Positions 24,484 to 37,055 are shown, counted from the first letter of the stretch. The stretch is DNA of 64,000 bases from Isoetes taiwanensis (GCA_021234155.1 JAJEKV010000135.1:1493065-1557064), one strand, 5' to 3'. Numbers and translations are program-made. The notes: generated from the letters alone by a model not told the origin.

Positions 24484-25805
24484 TGATGTGGTGGTGCTCG
24501 CGGGAGTGGCTATGAGAGCATGCGAATGAGAAAGAAAGTTAGAATGTAGAAGCCAAAACTTGGAGTATTATATTCATGCTAAGACCTTTGACAAAGGTTA
24601 GGATTAAAATAGATAGAACCACTATTGAAGGGCTCGAAAGAAATAGAAAAAGATAAAGTTATTTTTGTGCAATGAACCTTTTACAAAAGGTTGAGCTATT
24701 TATAAAGGGGCAACATCGAAAAGTATATATGCAGCTATCGACATCTGTGACAAATGGGTGGACAGCGGATGATATTGCAATCTAGGAATCGGTCTGCTAC
24801 AGTAGCATTTGGACAAACAACGTCCACTGGCTTCAACGATCTGAGAATTGGTTTCACCTACTCATCACTGCGATCAGTTAGCTCTACAGATCTAAAGACC
24901 GAGCCGAAAACTGAATCCTTCACTGGCTACTCTTGCTTTTCTATCCAATCCTCTATCTAGATAACTCTTGGAGATTAATTTGTGTTGAGGATTTTTTGCT
25001 TGGATAAGCCCTCAGTCTTATGTAATTCTCGAAACCATTGCCATATATAGTTAGTTAGACTCTCTTGGTAGTTAGGGTTTTCTTGCTTATAAATGCCATT
25101 TCTTTGTCTTTTGTTCTTCATCAGCTCATCCGCGTTCTTCTCATGTTGATTCTTCGTCAGTCTACCTCCCCACCTATCCACCCCTCACCTTACCTTCTTA
25201 TTTTTGTCACATTTTATGAGTTCTTAGCCTTATTGAAGGGGCTCTTGTGCCATGTGTAGACCTTGATGTAGTTCCTCTTCATTCTTGTGGCCTTTTCTAC
25301 TATTACATCCTTTGTTTGGGTATTGATCGTGAGTTTGTGGCCCTCTTGCCTATGAATGGTTTGTGTATAGTGGCCCTTGTGCCAGTGGATTGTGTGTTTT
25401 GTGGCCTTCGTGCTAGTGATTGGTGTGTTGGATTGTGATCCGCCTGCTAATATGGTGGATTGTGAGATTACATTGAGAGTTTTGGGTCTTATGCTAGGAA
25501 TTTGGTTGTGTGATTGTGGCCGTTTATACCAATGTGATTGTTATATCTATGTTTCTTTTCAAATTCCTGCTTAAGCCAAACTTTCCTTAAATTTGTGAAT
25601 TCTCTAGAGATGGATTTCTACTGGCAAAATTGTTTTCCTTTAAAGTCTTTCCTATTCCAAAATTCAGTCTTTCTCAAAGATTCTTTGCTCAGGATAGCCC
25701 GGTTGGGTGGTGAGCTTTGCTTTTAAGGGGTGGATTTACCTTTGCTTAATCTATTTCCTGATGATTGTTTTGCAGATAAAGCTTGGAGACTACAGGTTAG
25801 TATCA
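24484..25805 (+). repeat. 3' LTR with ~530-bp insertion
   Basis: It matches the 5' LTR at both ends but is 509 bp longer. The extra sequence is about 25020-25549, between CCCTCAGTC and CTATGTTTCTTTTC. The insert has a TATA-like CTTATAAATG near 25087 and no coding motif, which would suit a solo LTR of another family. I could not confirm its own terminal duplication. Confidence 0.85.
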
Positions 25806-25929
25806 AAAGTTCAATGGTTTATGGTCTGTGAATACTATAAACTTGTGAGGGGTCCCTGACCTCAAGTAATGCCGTCAAGTTTTTTAAGGCATGAACTATC
25901 GCCAATACTCTTGTTCGTATGTGGCATAG
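25806..25929 (-). pseudogene. Ty3/gypsy RNase H, upstream half (G1)
   Basis: On the minus strand this reads YATYEQE, then RHYLRSGTPHKFIVF and TDHKPLN. TDHKPL is the hallmark of Ty3/gypsy RNase H. The frame breaks at least once. It continues into 20949 once the LTR element is disregarded. Its 5' side is cut at 25930 by the LTR of gypsy element G2, so two elements inserted within about 130 bp of each other in this gene. Confidence 0.88.
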
Positions 25930-27700
25930 TGTGACGTCCCCTACTTCATTATCGATGCCATGCAGGTACACAACAGGAGTTCATCCCCATACCAGCTCCA
26001 TGCGTCTGAGGGGCCCTCCACATATCACTGTGACCGTCTGGGGTCCCCAGTGGGAAGAATGAAGGGGTCATTTTACCCCGTCTCTCCCGGGGAGGCCTAC
26101 CTAGGCTGCGGGCGTAAACATACATGTCGTAACATAAACATCATATACCCACCTCGAAGGGTGGCACATCAACATCTGCATAGACAAAGATCAACACAAT
26201 GCAAGGGAAATCCTACCGGGGCTCGGACTCGGGGAATGACCGACAAGCTTGGTCTCGAGTTCATTGCGCATGACGAGAATCATGACAATGGATTGGGCTG
26301 GCATAAGAACATGGCAATGGGTTGTCCACTCCATCCGCCCCTCCCCTGTGGAACACTTTGCGAGTAGGCTGAAAAGTGTTGGGACTGGCTGTAGCCAGCC
26401 CGGATGCATAGCCAAAAGGGCTATTCTGGGTTGCATCTCCCGGTTCGATGGGGCGGTAGGGATCACTCCCTCGAGAGATCTACATCTTGACTCAAGGTGA
26501 CTAGAGGGTCAGCGCCCTTATTTTGAACCCCTTTGGAAAGTGAACACCACTTCACGGGTGTCGAGCCCATGCCTTACTCGCACTCAGTGGTAAGCCATTA
26601 GACCTAGTCACAATGATCCCTGGTAGGCCTTACACACCAGAGGGATCGTTCAAGAGTCAGGACATGAACCTCATTCTTAGCCAGTCTGGCCCCTTCACCC
26701 ACAACCAGGTATGGTTCTTGTACACAGGCCGAATTCTAGTAATGCACTAAGAGGGACTAACTAAGCTTTAAGTCTCTACCCCCTTCCCAATACAATGAGT
26801 CCACAGAATACATCCGTCCATCATATCAACATAGTAATAAGAACTAATCTAATTCATAGAGTTAGGTTCTTTAGTTAGAGTCAATCTCAGGATCTGCTTG
26901 GCTACTAAGGGTGATTTAATAGGCTAAACCTACTGGTTCGAAGGCTGGAATAAGTTTTAGGCTATTCAATCGACCAAATACGATCCACTGGTTCCTCCTC
27001 TCGATCCGGCGTCCATGTCTTTGTTACGCCGGGATGCGGTCGGAAGGATGATCGACGACAGGCGCGCCGCAGGCGGTCGTGGGAGTTGGAATTGACTCCC
27101 CGGTAGCGCAAATCGAGACTCGGAAGGTGCGTAGGCGAAAAGGGAAAGTTAGGGTTTGGTGCCTTATGTAGGCTATCAGTTAGGTTTAGGGTTTCCATGA
27201 CCCTTGGTCTACCTTTAATGGGTTAAAGGTCTAAAAGTGCGCACATTGCTAAGTGTGTGCACCATTGCAAGTTGCCCCCCTAGGGCGCCCTTGCTTGGGT
27301 ACACGTCGGCATTACCCGTCGATTGGGGCGGCGATGTCTGGCGTGTGCGGTCAAGATCGGTATCGTCTTGAGACCGTATATCGTCTTTGAACGCGTCATT
27401 CTCCAACTTGGATTGATCTTTCCGCAGCATCGTGAGTCTCCCCACCTTGGGATCTTCTTAACCTGCAATCAACTTCCTGCATATGACATACCATCATTAT
27501 ATTTATACATTTATTAAGGATTACCCCAAGGTAATATTTGTAGAACATGATTATACTATTATTCAATCAAGCTTATGAATTCTGTCATTACACAATAATT
27601 CATAATGTCATTTTATCATTATGTATACAATTGTTTCTCGAGGTACTCTTCATTTCTTGCAACACATTATAACAAATTTTTGTGTTGCAAGTCTTAAAAT
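25930..27700 (-). repeat. 3' LTR of gypsy element G2 (right end uncertain)
   Basis: It starts TGTGACGTCCCCTA, the same edge seen next to the primer-binding sites at 51243 and 60237. The first 740 bp align with those copies (shared pieces ACAGGAGTTCATCCCCATAC, CCCTCCACATATCA, GAAGAATGAAGGGGTCATTT). A minus-strand TATA-like GTATAAATAT lies at about 27497-27506 and could be the LTR promoter. The right border is not fixed because no other copy reaches it. Confidence 0.75.
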
Positions 27701-28250
27701 GGATTCGACCTCGTGGCCCTCCGGAGCGCTCTTATTGGCCTGCAGGTCAACACTATGTTAGTACCATTTTTATTATTAATAAACTTTTGGTTATATGGTG
27801 ACCACCCCACCTATCTACATGAATGCATGGCTAATCTCTCGGCGTAGGAAGAGGATGATTCTTCCATCGTGGCCGAGGAGACAGCGCCTATAATGCCCAT
27901 ATGGCGCTCATGCCTACACCTTTAGTTGCGGCGTGGAGGATAGGTCCTTCAGGTATATGGGGGCGTGAAGGCCGATTCCTCCTATCAAAGCATATATGGG
28001 GCTAGAGGTGCTTTTCTTATCAATGCATTCCTCAATGACCTTCTTTCTCTCGAGGTCGTCTACTTCCGTGGGACAGAAGTGGACTTTCCAAGCGGAACCG
28101 CGGTCATGCCTACATTGACATTACACCACGTCCTAGAGATCACCGTAGTAATCTCATCATCGGTAACAACGCATACAACCCATACCTCATAGGTTGCATG
28201 CGTAGATTATACCTAACTATGCAAGCTATAAATCTACACAAATCGACATG
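27701..28250 (-). other. G2 3' non-coding region
   Basis: No supported reading frame lies between the LTR promoter region and the end of the integrase/chromodomain frame. The LTR border and polypurine tract should be in here, but I cannot place them. Confidence 0.4.
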
Positions 28251-29285
28251 CCTGAGCCGATTTCTTCGGAGATGACCTTGCCGTCCCATTGCTCCATAAA
28301 GCTGCGGGTCTTTGCTTAATCGGATCTCGTTTGAGTACCCATGTTGCGTCTTCCACTTAGGCAAGTGTTTCCCACTTGACCAAGTATTGGAGAAACTCCG
28401 ATCTCCTTGTTTTCTTGAACGCTTTATCAAGAATTAGTTCTGGAACTATTTCTATCTGCTCCTCTGTCATTTCCAACATTGTTGGAGTGTCCAAGACTTC
28501 ATCTGGATTGGGAGTATGCTTCTTCAGCAAACTCACGTGGAAGAGTTTGTGGATCTTTAAGTGTGCTGGCAAGTCTAACTTGTAGGATTGGTTACCCACT
28601 CTCTTGACTATTCTGAAGGGTCCAGCCCACCTTGGAGCAAGCTTCTTACAATTTCCGATGCGGAGCTTCGCCTGCTTTACCTTGATTTTGAGCCATACAT
28701 CATCTCCAACTTGGAATTCCCTGACTGTGCGATGTTTGTCGGCAATGCTCTTTTGTCGACTCCTTGCTGCTAGAAGATACCCTCGAACTTCTTCTACGAG
28801 CTGCTGCATGTCGCCCAACATTTGCTGCGAAACTTCTACTTTTGACACGGGGTTGTGCCAAGTGTCTGGCGTTAGGCATTGGTAGCCGTAGTTAATCATA
28901 AACGGCGACATTTGGGATGATTCCTGCTTGGTGCTATTGTATGCAAACTCCACCAAGTGAATAAACTCCTCCCACATACCTTGTTTGTTCGGACATAGTT
29001 TGGAGCATGTCTTCCAATATTACGTTGGTACGCTCTGTTTGCCCATCCGTCACGGGGATGATAGGCCGTGCTCATGGATAACCGTCCCAATCGTTGTGAA
29101 GAGGTCTGTCGAGAAGGCACCGGTGAATTTCGGATCCGTCGGAGATAATCTCCCTTGGCATGCCATGGAGCACGAATATCTCTTTGGTGAAGAGCTTTGA
29201 TGTGTCCATAGCGGGTGTCGAGTGGTCCTGCAAGGCACAAAATGGGCCATCTTCGACAACTTGTCGACCCCGACCATCAAGGCAT
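28250..29285 (-). pseudogene. G2 integrase core, C-terminus and chromodomain
   Basis: The catalytic core is at about 29280-28980: VGVDKLSKMAHFVP (first Asp), DPKFTGAF, then STAYHP. The longest frame, 28977-28357, holds EEFIHLVEFAYN, FQVGDDVWLK, LAPRWAGPFRIV, YKLDLPAHLKIHKLFHVSLL and then a chromodomain with PELILDKAFKKTRRSEFL and YLVKWETL; ATWVLKR follows after a shift. In known chromoviruses this chromodomain binds methylated H3K9 and steers integration to heterochromatin. At least three frame breaks occur. Confidence 0.9.
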
Positions 29286-29489
29286 CCTTACCCCTTCGTC
29301 CTTGGGAGCCCTGTTATGAAGTCCATCTTTGCGACCTCCCACTTGGCGTTTGCACCGCTAATGGTTCAAAAGCAGTCGAAGGCTGTTACGCGCCGTTTTA
29401 ATGGCATAGCATGGCATTCCTTGATATGGCGAGCTACCGCTTTCTTCATTCCTGGCCAATAGTAGGCACACTCGACTTTGAAGTATGTC

Positions 29490-30395
29490 TTCATGAATCT
29501 GCGAGGGCCAAAACTATTGGGCATTGTGGGTGTCGTGGAGGATCAATTTCCTTACTCGGATGATTCAAAGACGCACAACTTGTTCTTATGGTATAGAAGG
29601 TTACCTTCCTTCTTAAAATTTTTGAAGGTTTCCCTCTCTTTATCCGTTTCGCTTCCTTACACAAGCTTGCCCATACTTCCTTGAAGTCGTCCGTTGGCAA
29701 GGTTTATTCGATCTTTTTTCGAAATGTTGAAGAGCATCGAGATTGCATTACGATGCACTCTAGTTGTCGTGGATGCCTTGAAAGTGCATCGGCTACCACA
29801 TTGAGCTTCGGGTTTGTAGACTATATCAAAGTCGTACTCCTCGAGAAACTCCATCCACTTGGCTATTTGCCTCAGTTAAGATGTGGTTGCATGAATACAT
29901 ATTGGAGGCTCACGGTGATCCGTGCCCAAAGCTGGAACTTCCTCCCTAAGAGATAGTGCCTCCAAATTCTCAGCGCTCGACAAGCTGCTAGCAACTCACA
30001 GTGCGGTGCGTCGGTAACGGCGTTTGCGTCGTTCATCTTTCTTGAATAAGTAGCAACTCCACCGGTGCGTGCATCCGGGGTTGGCGTTTTGGCGTCGTTC
30101 ATCTTTCTTGAATCGTATGCTATTACCCGCTCTTCTTGCATGAACCGCACTGTGGCTATCTTGCTTGGGCGTCCGTCGCCACTAACTTGTCCTTTTCGGT
30201 CTGGCGGGGGGTTAAAGGCGGGGATTTGTCAAAGCTTCCTTCAACAATTCAAATCTGCTTGGGCTTTCTTGACCCAATGATGCGCCCAATTTTCACTTTT
30301 TCGCCTTACGTCGTCCAAGTGCGTTGGTGGGGGCTGCTATCTTTGAAGTTCTTCACGAACTTTACGTAATACCTGCTAGGCCAAGGAAACTTCTG
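29490..30395 (-). pseudogene. G2 reverse transcriptase end and RNase H
   Basis: After the CACTA border, the minus strand reads FLGLAG and then YYVKFVKNF in a shifted frame: the end of RT. Next come VIAYDSRKMNDAK, HCELLAACRALRIWRHYLLG and RKFQLW (RNase H), then MEFLEEYDFDIVYKP and a VADALSR-like end near 29770. A 68-bp stretch encoding SRKMNDAK is duplicated in tandem near 30020-30120. Several indels break the frame. Confidence 0.85.
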
Positions 30396-30429
30396 ACTCA
30401 CTACAAGAGGATGAGGGTTTGGCGTCAAA

Positions 30430-30650
30430 AAAATCGTCAGACAAATTGGATGGCTATGTCACGGCGAATATTCCGCGACTATCGGCGATTAAATTCTGAC
30501 AGCGATATATCGTCAGGAGAAAACGTCAGACAAATCGTCAGAAATTAAACGTCAATCGTCAAACATATGCGTCAGGTTTAGCGTCAAACTTTTCGTCAGA
30601 AAAAACGTCAGAGTCTGCGTCAGACAAAATGTCAGAGAAAACGTCAGATT
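30430..30650 (+). repeat. CACTA left subterminal CGTCAGA repeats
   Basis: About fifteen copies of (A/G)CGTCA(G)A(C) in direct and nearby inverted orientation. In En/Spm such subterminal arrays are the binding sites of the TNPA-type protein. The same motif recurs inverted at the right end. The array ends in a T-run at about 30648-30667. Confidence 0.9.
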
Positions 30651-31059
30651 TTTTTTTTTTTTTTTTTAGCGCAACAGCCTAACCTTGGGTGTCACATTAT
30701 CTCAAAGCCTAGGCTAACCAGGTGTCCTAAAATTTGACATCGACATTCTCCTAGCCGTTAGATACTGATCTAGAAAAATGTACGATTGGGAAAAATAAGC
30801 GAGCAATGCCTGTTCCGCTTGCCTGCCCCTTGCTTTCCTTGTTTCTCGAAAATCGTTTCCTATCTGGGAAAATAGGTCTTTTGGTCGGATTCTTGTACTT
30901 TTTATCCTTAGCCATGATTCCAAAAGAATGCATGATTTTAGCCTTATTTATCAAGAAAATAGAGTTGTCTCGTGATAGAGGAGAAGCGATGGATTTGACC
31001 GACGGTGTTTGCAATGCACGATTTGCTCAGAAAGTTCCTTCCTGTGGCTGCCATATGAT

Positions 31060-32220
31060 CTCTGGTTATGATAGTCTCATGGAATGCAATGATCTCTGGT
31101 TATGGCCAATGGGGTGATGGCTTACAGGCCCTGCATTGTTTCGACATTATGCAGTATGAGGGAATAAAGCCAGATTCTATCACCTTCTCGAGCATGTTTA
31201 AGGGATGTGTTGTTCTAAGTGCAACAGAATACAGCAGGTATGTCCATCAACAAATGATTAAAAATTAGCTCCCATTCAATTTGATTATGAGTAACAGTCT
31301 TGTAGACATGTATGCTAAATGTAGAAGTCTAAAGGAAGCATAAATGGTCTTTAGTGAACTGCCAAAACGAGATCTTGTGTCATGGAATACAATGATTTCG
31401 GGATATGCTCAATGTCATGAAGATTTCTTTGCTCTAAATTGTTTTAGAAACATGCAGGAAGGCATAAAGCCAGATTGGGTCCCATTCTTGTGTGTCCTAC
31501 AGGCATGTGCTAGCATAGTTCTGCTGGAATGGGGCAGATATGTTCATGTAAAAATCACTCAGTCTGGACTTGAATCTGATACCTTTTTAGGGAGCACACT
31601 AGTTGACATGTATTCCAAGTGTAGTAGCTTGGATGAGGCGGGTAGAATAATTGATAGACTGCAAAAAAAGAATGCAGTGTCATGGAATACAATGATTGGT
31701 GCCTTTGCCCAACATGGGAAAGGGGCTCCTTGTTTTAGAATATTATGAAAACATGCACCACAATGGGATAAATCCAGATGCTGTTACATATCCTAGTATC
31801 TTGAAAGCATGTGGCAGCATAGATGCCATAGGACAAGGTAGGTATATCCATGAGATGGTAATTGAAAGGGGCCTTTACTCTCTTTTTTCCTAGGCAGTGC
31901 ACTTGCTGATATGTATGCTAAATGGGGAAGCTTGGAAGAGTCAAGAAATTGTTTTCAAAGATTGTTACAGATGTAGCCTCATGGAATACCATGATTTCTG
32001 GATATGCACAGCTTGGGGATGCAAAGCTGGCAGTGCAGTGTTTTGATTCTTTGCACCACCTTTTGGGTCGTTTTGGAAGTTTTAAAGAAGCAGAAGAACT
32101 AATGAGAACCTCTGTACAACCTAATATTGCTAGCTGGAGGGTTTCGCTTACTGCTTGTGCATTGCATGCAAATATGTAGCTTGGAAGAAGATGCTTTGAG
32201 GAAATCTCTTATTTGGAATT
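31060..32220 (+). pseudogene. PLS-class pentatricopeptide repeat gene, degraded
   Basis: The sequence encodes successive PPR motifs: WNAMISGYGQWGDGLQALHC, GIKPDSITFSSM, then SWNTMISGYAQCHEDFFALN, GIKPDWVPFL, LESDTFLGSTLVDMYSK and SWNTMIGAFAQHGKG. Further repeats and an E-motif-like end (SVQPNIASWRVSLTACALHA) follow. PLS-class PPR proteins act in organelle RNA editing. In-frame stops occur near 31266 and 31341, and frame breaks near 31735, 31885 and 31930. No start or DYW domain is visible. It is intronless, as most such genes are, and lies inside the CACTA, so it was probably captured from the host. Confidence 0.92.
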
Positions 32221-33005
32221 CTCTTGTTCTCAAGAAAAGAATACGAATGGTAAACAATGACCAAGTTAATAATATTTGTCGCTTTATGATGAGATAGGAC
32301 TCTTACAGTTTTTAGATTCCAAACATAAATTGACTACATGCCTAAGGACAACCAATTCATGTTAGGAGAACAAGTGGATTACTGTCTACACAAAGCCTTA
32401 TCTCTGAAGAGATTGGATGGAAGGTCTCTGGCCTCTATTTAACATCATGCCAGGGCTCCAGTACCTTTGCACACTGCTCTATACAGATTTATCCAAATGT
32501 TCAGAAAGATTTAGCAATTTAAATGTATAGACACTTAGCTAGAATTTACATCAAACAGTAAAAATTTGAGATTACAAGCGGCTTGTGCTATCCAAATTTC
32601 CTAGACATTGCATTGTCTGCCAGCTGATTTTATAATGAAGGAATGGTAAAATGCATGGGTCTAACGAGTGCCTCAAAACATTGGAGTAATGTTATAACTA
32701 GCAAGGGGTAGGCTTGGACGAAGGGTGGATGAATGATGTCGGATGGAAGGAAGTTAGGTCCTGCGCAACAGGGCTTTGCTTATCAGACTTTTTCTTGTGG
32801 CCAACACAAATATTTTCATGGCTTTTCCTTCTTAAGTAGAGACATATGTTATGTCAATGTGTTTCACGATTCTGCGGGGCATTGCTTATTTTGACAAGAT
32901 ATTTTCTTCTTAACCTGGCTCATTCATTCTTTAAATTCTTGCAAAGAAACCACCTTTCTCTGATGATTTGATTGGTTTGTATGCAGGAGGCACGATAGCT
33001 CTGCT
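32221..33005 (+). other. CACTA interior, no supported gene
   Basis: AT-rich sequence after the PPR remnant. No motif is recognised. Confidence 0.45.
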
Positions 33006-33410
33006 CTGTATACCATAGTTACCAGAAACTAAGTTTGGAACTTCGTTCCTGTTCCGGAACTAGTTCCCGAGGGTCGGACGTTCCGGGAACTCTTGGGGAT
33101 GTTCCCATATGGCCTGTTACCGGGAACTAAGTTCCGGAACTAGTTCCCATTATCTGGGAACCAAGTTCCCGGTAAAGAATTTTTTTTTTCAATGGTTTGA
33201 AGAACGTCAAGAACAAAATTTATTTTTTGCCACGTTGTGGCTGTTCTTCCCGCCTCTGCCAGTCTGTTGCCCCTCAAAAAGAAAACCTCTGCGCCCAAGA
33301 AAACCTATGCGCCAGTCTGCTGTGCCGTCAAAGGAATTGAATCGAAGGCTTCTGCAGTGCAGACTCTTCTGCCTTCTACCTGCCGGCTCTCATCAATCGA
33401 AGGTAAGGTT

Positions 33411-33475
33411 TGCATTTGCATTTGCATTTGCATTTGCATTTCATTTGATTTGCATTTGATTTGCATTTGCATTTC
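33411..33475. repeat. (TTTGCA)n microsatellite
   Basis: Hexamer run with one-unit variants, inside the hAT-like element. Confidence 0.9.
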
Positions 33476-33492
33476 ATATCTCTTTCTTAATC

Positions 33493-33607
33493 GATCAGCC
33501 TGTTTTTATTTGCTGCATTCATCTTGCACAGAAGCTTCACTAAGACATTCGATCAACCTGTTTTTATTTGCTGCATTCATCTCGCACAAAAGCTTCACTA
33601 AGACATA
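33493..33607. repeat. Tandem duplication of ~58 bp
   Basis: Two copies of CGATCA(G/A)CCTGTTTTTATT...GCTTCACTAAGACAT, differing at a few bases. Confidence 0.85.
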
Positions 33608-33989
33608 GGACCTTGGCTCATGGATTGCAGGCAAATATGGCAGCCACGGCTGCATTTAAAGAAGGCTCTTTTGACTCAGGACCACAACAGCAGTAAGCTT
33701 TTTGAGTTTTATTATTAGTTTTAAGTTTTACTTAGCTTGATATTTGGCCTGTGATATAGTCTTAATATTCCATCTATTATCTTGATCTGATTTATGATTT
33801 ATGGTCTGATTTATGATTTATGGTGGGTTTGGGGGAACAAAATGAAGGTAATAATCCTTTTTTATTTTACATATGTACTATTTCCTACTTTCTAGCTATT
33901 ATGTGATTTAAAACATGTCTTGATTTTGCTTTGCAGGTTGATGAAGGCCATGAAAATAGATGAAGGCCATGAAAATAGATAGATAGATA

Positions 33990-34208
33990 GTAGTTTTAAC
34001 GTCACGCCACTAGGCAGCATCCAACTGGACATGTGACCACACACCACACTACATTGCTTGATTGGGCCCTGCCCCCAACCACCTTACATTGCGTCTGTTG
34101 GGATTTGACCCCCAACAGTACAGAGTGCGATTCTGGGCGGTCTCGAACTCGAGACCACATTGCAAAGGAACTAGTGTGTTACCACTAGACCAAACGCCCA
34201 GACGCCCA
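33990..34208 (-). mobile_element. tRNA-derived SINE inside the hAT-like element
   Basis: On the minus strand, TGGTCTAGTGGTAA (34192-34179) is an RNA polymerase III A box and GAGTTCGAGACC (34150-34139) is a B box. They are about 42 nt apart, as in tRNA genes. The 5' end is near 34208. Sequence past the boxes is not tRNA-like, and the 3' end runs into GATA-type simple repeats near 33975-33992, a common SINE tail. The exact target duplication was not resolved. Confidence 0.8.
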
Positions 34209-34594
34209 GATTTGAAAGTATAAGAACTTATTATATTGTGTGACTTATGTTCTTTATGCTATATAAATATTTCAACTTGTATGTTTTGATAAATGACAAT
34301 GTATTAACTTAAAAAAATACGTTCTAAATGGGAAAATGTTGTTTAAAGTTCTAATATTATTGTTACGGGTAGCTATACATGTTTAGGCTTGCAACTCTCT
34401 CCCCTTGAATCATTTTGTAATTCTAAGTGTTCTAAGATGTTATTTAAGCAAAGGGAACTTCAAATCCATTTTCAAAATTGAAAAATTTGAATGTTGGTCG
34501 TTCCCATCCATTCCCGTTCCCGTTCCCGTTCCAGATTTTGGGTGAAAGTTCCCAAAAAGTTCCCGTTCCGGGTAACTATGCTGTATACCTGCTC

Positions 34595-34762
34595 TCTTTT
34601 CCATCTGCAACTAGAAGAACATTTTTGTGAGGAGAGTGATGCTTTTGGCATGTCTGCAGAGAAACAACAAATTCAAAAGCTAGATGATGAAATTGGGTTT
34701 GATATACAAGAACCTCTAGCTCTTCAGAAGCAAGTTGGTGTGCTTGCTTTAGTACATGACTA
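34595..34762 (+). other. Possible captured exon, unidentified
   Basis: An open stretch encodes LEEHFCEESDAFGMSAEKQQ and an acidic continuation to ALVHD followed by a stop. It lies directly after the hAT element and before the CBL-like exons. I do not recognise it. Its acidic composition and the gene-fragment context suggest an exon of a captured gene, but this is weak. Confidence 0.3.
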
Positions 34763-35395
34763 ATCTCTCTTCAGATAGGCCATTGGGCAGTTTTGAAGAC
34801 TAGTACTTGAAAAGTATAGTGAGGTCTATAAAGAAACAACAATGTCTTAACAATATCAAATTTATTGGGCTTTATCAAAAACAAAAATGGGGTGACTTCT
34901 AGTTTGCCCCACCCCAGGGTCCCGTGGTGAACACTGAGACGACTGCGGCCGGTGAAAAAGACAAAACAGCCGAAAGAAGACAAAAAATCAACCCCAACAA
35001 CCCCAATCATGTATTTCATGTAATGACAAAGAAATTTGCTTTGTTATTGCGTCGTGTTCTTGGAGACGGTATAAACTAGAAACTAGCCCAAAAATGTTTA
35101 AATCTATAGGAAGAACATCTAGGAGTAACAACAAAGTCCAATTCATTGATGTAAAGGAACATGCTCCTAGCAGAGCCAAGCACCTTCTTAGATTTCTTAG
35201 TAATATTGACAATGCTTTCACTTTGTCTTCCTCTTGAATTCAGCCTTAATTTGAAAAATGGTAGTTTACTGTTTGCATGAGGAATTTGAACTTCATCCAA
35301 TAACCACCCTCTTTGCGGTCTGTGTCAGCGAGCTTGAAACTATTTTCGAGATCACTATTTTCATGATTTCAAGTAGTCTTCAATCTTTATTTTCA

Positions 35396-35690
35396 GGAGA
35401 AATTTAAGCTGGCTTTATCCAAAAATAGCAACAAATGAAGTATTTTATAGATCAGGTATGTGCCCATGTAGTTCTTTCATGACTCTGGCAGATGTCAATA
35501 TCATTGTTGAAACAAAGTTGTGAGTCTATTTAGTTTAATGAAATAAGTTGTTGACTTGATATCAGATTAGACATATACAACAGGTCTTTGAATTGTTTGA
35601 TGTCAAACACAACAATCATCTCGACTTTGGAGAGTTTGCCAGGGCATTGTCAATATTTCATCCTAGTGCTTCAGTGAAGACAAGATAAGT
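35396..35690 (+). pseudogene. Calcineurin B-like (CBL) calcium sensor, two degraded exons
   Basis: 35398-35455 reads EKFKLALSKNSNK followed by stops in a context matching the [20 protein letters not shown] segment of CBLs. After an intron-like gap with a GT donor at 35456, 35586-35686 reads [20 protein letters not shown] and [14 protein letters not shown]. This is the next CBL exon, with the EF-hand residues D-x-K-x-N-x-x-L-x-F-x-E. CBLs recruit CIPK kinases on calcium signals. Two stops in the first exon and the missing remainder make it a captured, non-functional fragment. Confidence 0.85.
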
Positions 35691-37055
35691 TGTAAGATTT
35701 TCACAACTAAGGGTTGGAAGCTTGATTTCTAGCAAATATAAATTTAGGTTTTTAGCCCAGCATGGCATGGCTATATCATTAGTTTTGAAACCCTGATCTT
35801 GGTATGGACTTTTTTGCACAGTTCTTTTCCAACTTTATGATTTTAAACAAGAGGGCTTTTATCCCAGCACATTACGAGGGTGCATTGGAATGTGATGTTT
35901 GAAAATTTTGTGTTAAATGTTTTGTATCTTAAAGGCTTGCTTGGGGTACAATGCGGGGAGTAACTTATGGTAGTCGCAACTCTTGCAAAATGCAGTGTTA
36001 CGACATTGGATCAAAGCCCTATCTGCCCAGAAGCCTCCTTCGATTTAGCCTTTTTTGCTAGTTTTTTTTTTTTAAAATCATAACAATTGATCCAAGTACA
36101 TTTTTTTGAATGAAATTTGTTGCATTAAGGAAAGGCCTACTTCTAGATCTCTTCCATGGTGTATGATTGAATCGAGTTTGATTAAGTTATCTGGTTGAAA
36201 AGCATAACCTTCTGGCTGGCTTTAATTATAGTTTATTTGGTGTTATCTCTATTGGAAAACGTCTCTGGATTAGTTATCTAGTAATTAACCTTTTGGTTTT
36301 ATGAACCATATGGATAAATGTAGGTTCTATAAAAGATAATAACTATGATGGTCCCCTTAAACTTTGAATCGATAGACGAGTTGACTACTCATTCTAAACC
36401 TTCCTCCCATTTAATTGTTTTGTACAAGCTTTGTTTGGAAGTGAAAGACCCCTTGTCATGGTATCTCAAGTTTTAGTATCACTTTGCGCCTTCTATTTCC
36501 ATTCCCTATTCATTCTTGAACATGCCCCTTGCTACATATGCCAATCTGCTAGCGGGCCCCGTGTTTGAATGCATCTGTATACTCCTTATTTGCTTTTGAG
36601 GTATACTTGGCTATGCCCCTACTAATTTGTAGGACCTTTTGAATCTCAAAGGCTTACAAGGCACAAAGGATTCCCATCTTTAGAGAGACACCCTTTAGAT
36701 CATGAAAATTCCTGCTTATATAGAGGCAAGAAAGCACTTACCTTGATATTTCTATGACCCGTATATGGTTTTGCCTAGTACAAATTTTGGAAGGTAAGTT
36801 AAAAACCCATTTTGAGAATGCCTCAATTTATCTGGATTTGTGAACTGCTCAAGGCACAGGTCCTAGGTTAAATAACCCTTGACCCTTCAGGAAAAGGCAT
36901 ATACAGATTTCTATGTTGGTTACATGGATGGCCTTTAGCAATAGCCATCAACTTCTCTCTGTTTCATACATCTGATAAAATGGTAAGATTCCCTTTGAAG
37001 CAAACGGGCATGTGGTTCCCAAATTTGCGGAGGTGCTGCCCCTAGAGTTATGTTG
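35691..37055 (+). other. CACTA interior, no supported gene
   Basis: AT-rich sequence without long frames. I see no transposase motif. Confidence 0.45.

Larger units (their letters stand above)
20945..25810 (+). mobile_element. Non-autonomous LTR retrotransposon split into a gypsy RNase H gene
   Basis: The element body is 20950-25805, flanked by AAACT (20945-20949) and AAAGT (25806-25810), a 5-bp target duplication with one change. Both LTRs start TGAT(A/G)TGG and end GTATCA. A primer-binding site complementary to initiator Met-tRNA follows the 5' LTR, and a purine tract precedes the 3' LTR. The 2.7-kb interior shows no gag or pol motif, so it must have depended on other elements' proteins (LARD-like). 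It lies in the opposite orientation to the gypsy gene it interrupts. Confidence 0.9.
33006..34588. mobile_element. hAT-like element nested in the CACTA (8-bp TSD)
   Basis: The body 33014-34580 has perfect 10-bp ends CATAGTTACC...GGTAACTATG and is flanked by CTGTATAC at 33006-33013 and 34581-34588. An 8-bp duplication with short C-A-starting ends is the hAT pattern. Subterminal GGAACTAGTTCCCG and GTTCCCGTTCCC motifs repeat near both ends. No transposase is present, so it is non-autonomous. The interior holds a (TTTGCA)n run at 33411-33475, a tandem duplication at about 33493-33605 and a SINE. Confidence 0.9.

Noticed and set aside
34139-34192. tRNA-like A and B boxes
   Set aside because: Spacing fits a tRNA gene, but no acceptor-stem pairing or full cloverleaf is visible. 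SINE is the better call.
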